A stretch of 64,000 nucleotides of DNA from Cynocephalus volans (taxonomy: Eukaryota > Chordata > Mammalia > Dermoptera > Cynocephalidae), in NCBI RefSeq assembly GCF_027409185.1, contig NC_084467.1, positions 81,786,501 to 81,850,500 of the forward strand, written 5' to 3'. A model generated the notes under the pieces. That model was not told where the DNA came from. It saw only the letters and a program-made list of their open reading frames with translations, and searched no databases. Shown here in pieces: positions 57,416 to 64,000 of the stretch (within the stretch, counting starts at the first letter, position 1; each line of letters begins with the position of its first letter). The translations under genes were made by a program, and so were the position numbers.

Positions 57416-59212
57416 GTTTTTTTTTTTAATTGAATCATAATTGATTACACATTTTTTGGGTTCAACATTAATGTATGTTGATCAAATCAATATTATTAGC
57501 ATATATATTATTACAAATTGTACTTATTCTTTGTGCCCCTTATCCAATCTCTCCCCATCCCCCTTTCCCTCCCCTCTCCCACCTCTGATAACCCTAGATT
57601 TCTTCTCTCCCTCTGAAAGAGTAATGGGCCCAGTGGCAGCAGTGGTGTGCCTGGTTGTGGGAGGAGAGGTTCGTCCCCAGCTCCATCTGTTTTTACATTA
57701 AGTTGTTGTTGCAGAGCAGCTGGGTGGGAGGGGGAGAAAGGAAGGGGTAAGGAAATAGGGTGGGTGAAAGAGTGGGTGAAAGGAAATAGTGTGGTTGAGG
57801 CCCATGGAACCTCCCATTCCTGCAGGGGAGACCAGGGGGCTTCCAGTGGTGGCTTGGTTGTTTCTGGGCTGAATGTAGATGTCAGGGCTGTGTGTGGCTG
57901 AAGCCCTTGGCTCCCCACTGCCCTGGCTCGGGAGACCAGGGAGCTTCCAGCAGTGGTTCAGTGATCATCGCTGGGCTGGTTTTAGATGTTGGGGGGGTGA
58001 GGCTGAAGCCCTCAGTCTCCCACTGTCCTGGCTTCCTGCTGTCTGTCGCTCAGTGGTCATTGCTGGGCTGGCTGTAGATGTTGGGGGTGGGGGGAGGGAG
58101 ACGTGGCCAAGGCCCTGTGGGGGGGCCCATTGTCCTGGTTTGGGAGGGCAAGGTGCTTCCTGCGGCAGCTTGATGGTCATTGCTGGGCTGGTTGTGGGTG
58201 GAAGGGGGTATGGCTGAGGCCCCTGGCTCTCATCCCTCCATGGTTTGGGGGCCCAGAGGGCTTCCAGGCCTTCTAGGTTTTATAGGTGTTCTTGGTGAAG
58301 TGAGAACTTTACTAGTTAATATTAAACTTTGTCTCTGTGGGTACTGTGTTTTTTCTTTCAGTTCTGTGTTGGATTATTCGCTGTTCCCACTACTTAAACT
58401 CTGCACTGGAACTAATTTGTTGTCTTTTGCTTACTTCTAAAATGGAGGAACTTCCTGTGGGGACCAGCACTTGAGCCCTGTGGTTGAGCTAAATTGATGC
58501 TTTGCTGCTGATTCTCTGGAGAAGGCTTTTTGTGCAGCTCAGGTTTTAATGGCTGACTTTGTAGGTACTTCTGGGTTATGCAGAAACTCTTGTCTGGACC
58601 TGGGTCTTTTCAACAAACTGCTCCCCCTGCAGTTCTATGGTCCTGACCAATATACAGAGTGGTCCTTCACTGATTGGGGGGCAGATCAGCTGTCCGTGCT
58701 GTGCCCCAGTGTTCCCCTGGTGGGCCATCTCCCCCACCGTCCGCACTCCAAACACTTTCCATGGGTCTGGCTGTGTGTTGGTCCCTTGTGATGACTCATG
58801 GCCTCTGAGTGGCTCCTTTTTTCTGTTGCTTGGCTCCTCACTCCTGTGGGGGTCCACGGAACCCTGTTAGTGATCCTGCTGGCCTGAGGGCCACCAAGGC
58901 CCTCCTCTGTGCTGCGGCCTCCAAGCAACTTCATCCAAAGGGCACAGCTGCAGCTTTTTCCAGCACTTGCTCCATGTGCTCACCATCTCCAGCCTTGAAG
59001 TGGCCAGGATTCAAAATGGTAGGAGCAATCCTTTCTTTCTTTCACTGTGGCTTCTCCTGCCCTCATGAAATCTGTAGGTTTCTCCTCCTCTTCCCCTGAG
59101 CTCTAGCATCCCCAGATTGGCTGTCATTGCTTTTTAATAGTTGTAAATTGGTTGATTTGTGGGAGACAGTGATGCTGCTGATCTTCTATTCCGCCACCTT
59201 GACTGGAAGCCA
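57416..59212 (-). mobile_element. Internally deleted L1 (5'UTR fused to 3'UTR), copy 2
   Basis: Inserted in an older L1 with duplication tatttgtcttt (57405-57415 and 59213-59223). On - it begins at 59212 with an L1-type start (tcaaggtggcggaatag), has a GC-rich 5'UTR of about 1.58 kb including five ~104-bp tandem units, then passes directly to a ~200-bp 3'UTR and oligo(A) at 57416-57430. No ORF1 or ORF2. Its 3'UTR junction (on +, 'gaaagagtaatgg') is the same as in 2240-3678. Confidence 0.8.
57793..58275 (-). repeat. Five tandem ~104-bp L1 5'UTR units
   Basis: Units start (on +) with ggttgaggccc 57793, ggctgaagccc 57896, ggctgaagccc 58001, ggccaaggccc 58105 and ggctgaggccc 58212; spacings 103, 105, 104 and 107. 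Each also holds a 'cccactg.cctgg' and a 'tgctgggctgg..gtagatgt' phrase. Long overlapping ORFs here result from the GC-rich repeats. Confidence 0.85.
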
Positions 59213-60059
59213 TATTTGTCTTTCTGTGTCTGATTTTACTTAACATGATGATTTCTAGTTTCATCCATGTTGCTGGAAATGATATAATTTCTTTTTATAC
59301 CTAATGCATATATATCACAGTTTTTTAATCCATTCATCAATTGATGGGAATTTAGATTGATTCCATCTCTTGGGTATTGTGAATAGTGTTGCAATGAACA
59401 TGGGAGTACAGGTGTCTTTTCGATATACTGATTTCATTTCCTTTAGGTATATACCCAGTAGTGGGATAGCTGGGTCATAAAGTGATTTATTTTTACTTCT
59501 CTGAGGAACCTCCTTATTTCTTTTTCTTAAATAACACTCCATTTTATTTTTCTTGGTGGCTTTAATGGAAGTGATATAAAAGATTACCTACTACTATGCT
59601 GTTAATGATCAACAGAAATGGTTTCAAATGACTGACTAAATATACATAATTATTCTTTTTTAAATCCCAGCAAATAAAGAAGACATATAATAATAAAAAT
59701 AATCCATAACAATACTGGAAAACTGGGAAGCCTGTTAGCAAACTTGAAGGGTAAAGAATTTCTGAAAGATATCCCACTAGGCAAAGTAAATCCTATATCT
59801 AGCTACTAATATTTACCAATCTCAAAATTCTCAAAAAGACTAGAGAAACACCAAATGTTTGTTGAAATTGATGTCCTTTTTTCATACTATTGGTCTTTCT
59901 CAGATGATCAAATTCTAAGAAAATAGTTAATATAAAGAAACAGACTTTTTAAAAACGTGTGTCCTCAGATAAATATAAAAAAATTTTTAAATGTATCTTC
60001 AGAGAAATTCAGAATGTAACATCCATAGAAAATAAAGATGCTGGTATGAAAAAGTTCTT

Positions 60060-60690
60060 AGAAAAACCAAAACTGTAATTACCGAAATAAAACCTTAACA
60101 TGAGACAATAGGGACTGGACTGGAGGTGGGAGAACCTCACCCCTAACTACAAATGACTGAGAAAAAGTGTCCCAACCACAGGATCCAACTCATACCCATA
60201 TAAAAAGGGACTAGGCCATACATCTCTTAAGCAGTATCTTGCAAGAATGTGGGAGCAGGATGTTTATCCAAAGGAGAAGACCTAACTGCAAGAACGGGAC
60301 CAAACAGGCCTGTATTAAGATGGAATCCAGTGCTGACCTTTCACCAACTTTCCCCCTCATAATACTAAAAGTCATGACCAGGGGTGGAGATTTAACATCC
60401 TAATGAGACATGCCATACATGAAGAAGCATGATCTTCAAGTGCACAAGCACCAAGAAATCCCCACCCTCTACATGTTGGATATCACCCCTTCATGCCTAT
60501 GCCTAACTCCCTTTAAATATCTCCGTGACCTCCGCTTCCAAGAGCCAGCCTGAGGAAACTGTCCTTTTGCTGTCTCCCTTGTGCCTGAGCCTAAGCCCCA
60601 CCCACTTAAGTCTTGCCTGTGGTTCCCTTTCCGCCTCTTGTTAATTTCTACTGCATAGAGAGCTCAAGGCTCCAGTAACAGATGGAATGA
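60060..60690. mobile_element. Possible ERV-type LTR, family unknown
   Basis: Locally GC-richer with LTR-like phrasing: 'ttaaatatctccgtgacctc', 'gccagcctgaggaaactgtc', 'ctcaaggctccagtaaca'. Ends are not resolved and no coding sequence is seen. Confidence 0.4.
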
Positions 60691-60769
60691 CAGCAGAATG
60701 AACATAGATGGAGACTAAAAATCAGATAACTAGAAGGAGCCAAGGAATTCTTAAAACAAGGTGAAAAAC

Positions 60770-61405
60770 TATAGATGAAAAACAGTATGAGAGAAATGGT
60801 TAAGACTCTTCATGAAGGACAGAGCAAAAGATTTCAAATATCCATTAAATAAGCATCTCAAAAAGAGAATTTGGAGAAGGTAAGGGACAAAATCACCAAA
60901 TAAGAAGAAAAATTTCTTTAGATTGAAAGAATAGATGTGAAGTAGGATAAATGAAAAAAGAATAAAAAATCCTGACTTTTCCAAAGGATTTAAAAAGAAC
61001 AACCTAGAAATTTCCAAAGAGATGTAGCAGAATTAGTAGAGAACTGCAAAACAAGAATTGGGATTTGCATCAGAATTCTTACACATAACATTAGATACAT
61101 CAGAAACAATGGAGCCATGTCTTCAGTGTTCCCAAGCAAAAATTTTTTACTGAAGTGAAGTGAAAGCAAAAATAAAGCCATTTTCAGATATCCAAGGACT
61201 GAGAACATTCTAAAAGAATTACTGGAGGACATTCTCCAAAAACCAAAACATGTATCTATTAAATCAGAAAATAAGTGATGTAACGAAGCCAAGGAAAGAT
61301 TTCAGTAAAACAAAGTTCAGAAGTAGTTATTGGTAGTGGCTGTAAGGCTTAATGAAATTGTCAAAAATGATTTTTTAAGAATATACAATTTAAAAATACA
61401 TAATA
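60770..61405 (+). mobile_element. Old L1 3'-region fragment
   Basis: 'agtgaaagcaaaaataaagc', 'cattttcagatatccaagga' and 'attactggaggacattctcc' match the ORF2-distal/3' area of old L1 (L1M). Degenerate. Confidence 0.55.
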
Positions 61406-61411
61406 TATGAA

Positions 61412-61540
61412 AGCTGGTCAGCTAGCTCAGTTGGTTAGAGCACAACCTTATAATACCAAGGTCATGGGTTTGGATCCCCCTACCGGCCAGCCACCCAAAA
61501 AACCCATAAAATATAAATTAAAAAATAAATAAATAAAATA
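61412..61540 (+). mobile_element. t-SINE/CYN monomer
   Basis: 'gtcagctagctcagttggtt', an AAT-type loop 'cttataataccaaggtc', 'ggatccccctaccggccagc'. Followed by an A/T-rich tail with (AAAT)n. Confidence 0.84.
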
Positions 61541-61607
61541 CCTGAGTGGGGAAAGAAACTTTTTTCTCTCTGCTTTCACATTACAATCATCAACATAGAT
61601 TCTTCTG

Positions 61608-61882
61608 TGGTCAAATGTGGGGGGGCTTCTCCCCCCACCCCCCACGTGACAGAATTTGCATGTGTCATCCCCCCAAAACTCATGCAGAAATCTGATCTCC
61701 AGTGTGACAGTGTTGGCTGTTTGAGTCATGGGGGCAGATCCCTCATGAATGGATTAATGCTCTCCATGGGGGAGAGGGGCATGAGTGAGATCTTGCTCTA
61801 TTAGTTCCCGTGAGAGCTGGTTGTTTAAATTACCCAGTCTCAGGTATTTCTGTTATAGCAACACAAAACAGATTAATACACC
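61608..61882 (+). mobile_element. MST/THE1-like MaLR LTR
   Basis: 'aatggattaatgctctccat', 'tgagagctggttgtttaaat', 'acccagtctcaggtatttct', ending 'aacagattaataca'. Shortened compared with the families I know; non-coding. Confidence 0.65.
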
Positions 61883-61904
61883 AAGCAAGCCATCAATTCT
61901 ACAG

Positions 61905-62775
61905 TGAACACCACCTGAGTGTCCTCCAATCAATTCTGACACTATCTACATTGAGATAGAGAAAAGATCCCACAGGTTGAGGGCTCAGACTCACAGACTG
62001 CCCCCAACTTCCAATTCCAAACCCCAGGATGTTTAACCTGTGCTTCTGACCAACTGGTTATAAACTGGGGTTCCCACAACCCCCTCCTTGGGTTTGAATG
62101 ATTTACCACAGCAGCTTACAAAACTCAGAGAAACACTTACACAGTTTACTAGTTTATTATAAAGAATATTACAGAGAATACAGATGAAAAAATGCATAGG
62201 GCGAAGTATGGGAGGAGAGGATGTGGGGTTCCACAACCTCCCCAGGCACACCACCCTCTAGGAACCTCCACCTGTTTAGCTATCTGGAAGCTCTCTGAAC
62301 TCTGTCCATCTGCACTTTTTAAGTTAGCTTCATTATGTAGTCATGACTGAAGCATGGCCAGCCATGTAGGAATGTGATTGGACAAAAAGAGTATGATCTA
62401 ATGCTAATAGACTGAGTGGGGAAACCGAGCAAGGCCTCTTTGTTCAGATTCTTCTTGGCCTCTCTGTGTAGCATTCCTTCTTCCTGGACGTGGGAAGAAG
62501 GAATTTCCTTCTGAAATGGGAGTCTTCTGACCTACAATGAGACATGGTAGATCAGAGAATTTCTTTATGACCATTTCGAAGACAGAAAGGCGGGAGATTA
62601 GTTTATATGGCCTGCCTTGAGGAGAAAAAGGAAGGGTGAAGGAGGGTAGGAGAAGGTCAGAGAGAGAAGCATGCTAATTGTTTTAGTCACTTAGGAAATA
62701 ACAAGAGCTATGGGAGTTATAAGCCAGGAACCATGGTCAAAACCAAAAAACCATATATCATAGTACCAAAATACC
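61905..62775 (-). mobile_element. ERV-type LTR (ERVL-like), antisense
   Basis: 'tgaatgatttaccacagcag', 'actagtttattataaagaat', 'tagctatctggaagctctct' and 'ttagtcacttaggaaataac' match a common old ERV LTR in antisense. Subfamily not assigned. No viral gene present. Confidence 0.55.
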
Positions 62776-63574
62776 ATAATCTGAAACTGAACTTCCAGAT
62801 GATTTCAATGGAACATAATGGGGATGGTAGTGAAGGTGTTAAAGGTTTGGTTGGTTAAAAGGAAACATATAAACTAATTTTGATGCTGAGTAAATAAGAA
62901 GTTTAAACATTAAAATTTAAGGACATCCAATTTGGTACTATAGTATTATAATACATATATAACCTGGAAACTTTCCCAGTATAAAACCCCTGGAAATGGT
63001 GGGTTATATTTTGAAAACAATCCTTTCAACTGCAGCAAGGGCAAAGAAGAAAAAAAACCCCAACAAAACCAGAGTGGTTAGTAGAGTTGTGGAGGGGGTT
63101 AGTTTATATATCACAGTTACTGAGGGGTTTGGGGTTTAATAGCCCCATGAGGACGGGATGAGGCTTTGGAGCTGAATCAGGTAGGAAGCAAGAACTGAGA
63201 ATTATGCATAAAATTAGGAACTTTAAAGGGTCACACCTTCAGTAAAAGGGTGAAATTTTTTTTTTTTTAAAAAAGGTCTACCAGTACATGGAGACCAAAG
63301 AAAGCTTGTCTGTCTTGGCCTCAAGTCATATGGGAAAAAGTAATATAAACTCTCCAAATAGTTCATCTACAGGCTTATACACCAACCAAATTTGTAGTCA
63401 AATTTTCAGTACCCACATGTTCAGAGACTCAAAGTGAGAAATTAGTATAAAAGCGGTCCTGCAGCATAAAATGCCTGGGAGTAGCAAATCAAAAACCTTT
63501 TTGTATGGTCATATCCTCAACCTAGGCCATACAGGATTCACACAATATATAGCCCTGATAAGCATGGGTAGGGT

Positions 63575-64000
63575 GGTCAAGTTCTGACATAGGTCCCAAT
63601 GATCCCTGCCTTTTTGGTATTCATATCCTTGTGTAATGAATATAATTTGGCAAAAGTGATGGGATGTCACTTCTGTGATTAGGTTACAAAAGATTGTAAC
63701 TTCCATCTTGCTAGCCTGCTCTCTCTTGCTGGCATTCTCTCTTGCTCTCTCACTCACTCTGATGAAGGAAACTGCCACATTGTAAGATGTTTATGGAGAG
63801 TCTCATATGGCAAAAAACCAAGGAAGGCCTCTGGCTACCAGCTCGTAAGGAACTAAAGCCTTAGCCCAACAGCTTGTGAGGAACTGAATCCTGTCAACAA
63901 CCATGAATGAGTTTGAAAATCGGTCCTTCCCAGTTGAGCCTGAGATGACTGCAGCCTTGTGAGAGATCCAAAGTAGAAGACAAAGTTAAACAGTGACCAG
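63575..64000 (+). mobile_element. MLT1-like MaLR LTR, cut by the window end
   Basis: 'ggcaaaagtgatgggatgtc', 'ggaactgaatcctgtcaaca' and 'gcctgagatgactgcagcct' match MLT1 LTR phrasing. Continues beyond 64000. The minus-strand ORF in it is incidental. Confidence 0.6.

Larger units (their letters stand above)
57177..59545 (-). mobile_element. L1 3' end (L1MA-like), split by an inserted L1 derivative
   Basis: Two parts, 57177-57415 ('tggggtacagtgtgttgttt', 'agattccacatatcagtgag') and 59213-59545 ('gaatagtgttgcaatgaaca', 'tatacccagtagtgggatag'). The right part encodes the ORF2 C-terminal pattern, [19 protein letters not shown] on -. The two parts are contiguous in ordinary L1. Confidence 0.8.
54961..64000 (-). 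other. TMED5: TMED5 intron 1 (runs off the window)
   Basis: At least 9.0 kb, without exon 1 or a CpG island. Very repeat-dense: L2 with MIR, opposed MaLR LTRs, L1 with an inserted L1 derivative, ERV-type LTRs, a t-SINE. 59546-60060 and 62780-63570 have nothing that I can name. Confidence 0.75.

Noticed and set aside
57441..59099. Cluster of ORFs up to 135 codons at 57441-59099
   Set aside because: They fall in the L1 5'UTR monomers and flanks; overlapping frames on both strands reflect GC-rich repeats, not genes.
59315..59542. Minus ORF with [19 protein letters not shown] as a host gene
   Set aside because: It is the C-terminal part of L1 ORF2 in a fragmentary L1.
54961..64000. TMED5 exon 1 (signal peptide) in the right part of the window
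   Set aside because: No sequence on the - strand resembling the first 63 residues and no CpG island was found; it must lie beyond 64000.
1..64000. CRISPR arrays, operons, prokaryotic promoters or riboswitches
   Set aside because: The window is mammalian nuclear DNA with spliced genes; the only regular tandem arrays are the L1 5'UTR units and microsatellites.

Overview
This is a placental-mammal nuclear window holding most of two convergent protein-coding genes in AT-rich, repeat-filled introns. MTF2 (Polycomb-like 2, a PRC2.1 accessory subunit) is on the + strand: 14 coding exons between 1141 and 29872, missing only the first five coding bases. TMED5 (a p24 cargo-receptor subunit) is on the - strand: its three last coding exons lie between 46916 and 54960, and its signal-peptide exon lies beyond the right edge. 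The same tail-to-tail order is known from human 1p22.1. The spliced MTF2 frame (1777 nt here plus 5 nt upstream) gives exactly 593 residues, the human length as I recall it.

Organism: at least 16 insertions are SINEs made only of tRNA-Ile-like monomers or dimers. Several carry an AAT anticodon loop, most end in oligo(A), and many have perfect 9-15 bp target-site duplications. This is the t-SINE/CYN family described only from Dermoptera, so the source is very probably a colugo (Galeopterus or Cynocephalus). This is an inference from repeats; the genes alone would fit any placental.

Layout: 1-1140, end of MTF2 intron 1 with an L1 fragment. 1141-1528, two exons encoding the Tudor domain, followed by two consecutive GC-AG introns. 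1529-7804, repeat-rich intron 3. 7805-14070, PHD1, PHD2 and the start of the winged-helix region. 14071-21499, long intron 9 with nested DNA transposons and an LTR. 21500-29872, rest of the winged helix, the basic linker and the C-terminal SUZ12-binding domain. 29873 to about 32.1 kb, probable MTF2 3'UTR. 33.6-46.9 kb, intergenic: a hAT-like repeat, a near full-length Tigger element and the probable TMED5 3'UTR. 46916-54960, TMED5 exons. 54961-64000, TMED5 intron 1, a dense stack of L2, MIR, MaLR LTRs, L1 and ERV-type LTRs.

The most notable observations are: two consecutive GC-AG introns in MTF2, one with an overlapping GT donor 4 nt downstream; two internally deleted L1 elements (2240-3678 and 57416-59212) that keep a 5'UTR and a 3'UTR but lose nearly all coding sequence, one carrying five tandem ~104-bp 5'UTR monomers; distinct t-SINE structural classes, including a shared internal-deletion class and one copy with a T-rich tail; and a three-layer nest of transposons in MTF2 intron 9. 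The two genes have no direct functional link: MTF2 acts on chromatin in the nucleus, TMED5 in ER-Golgi transport.
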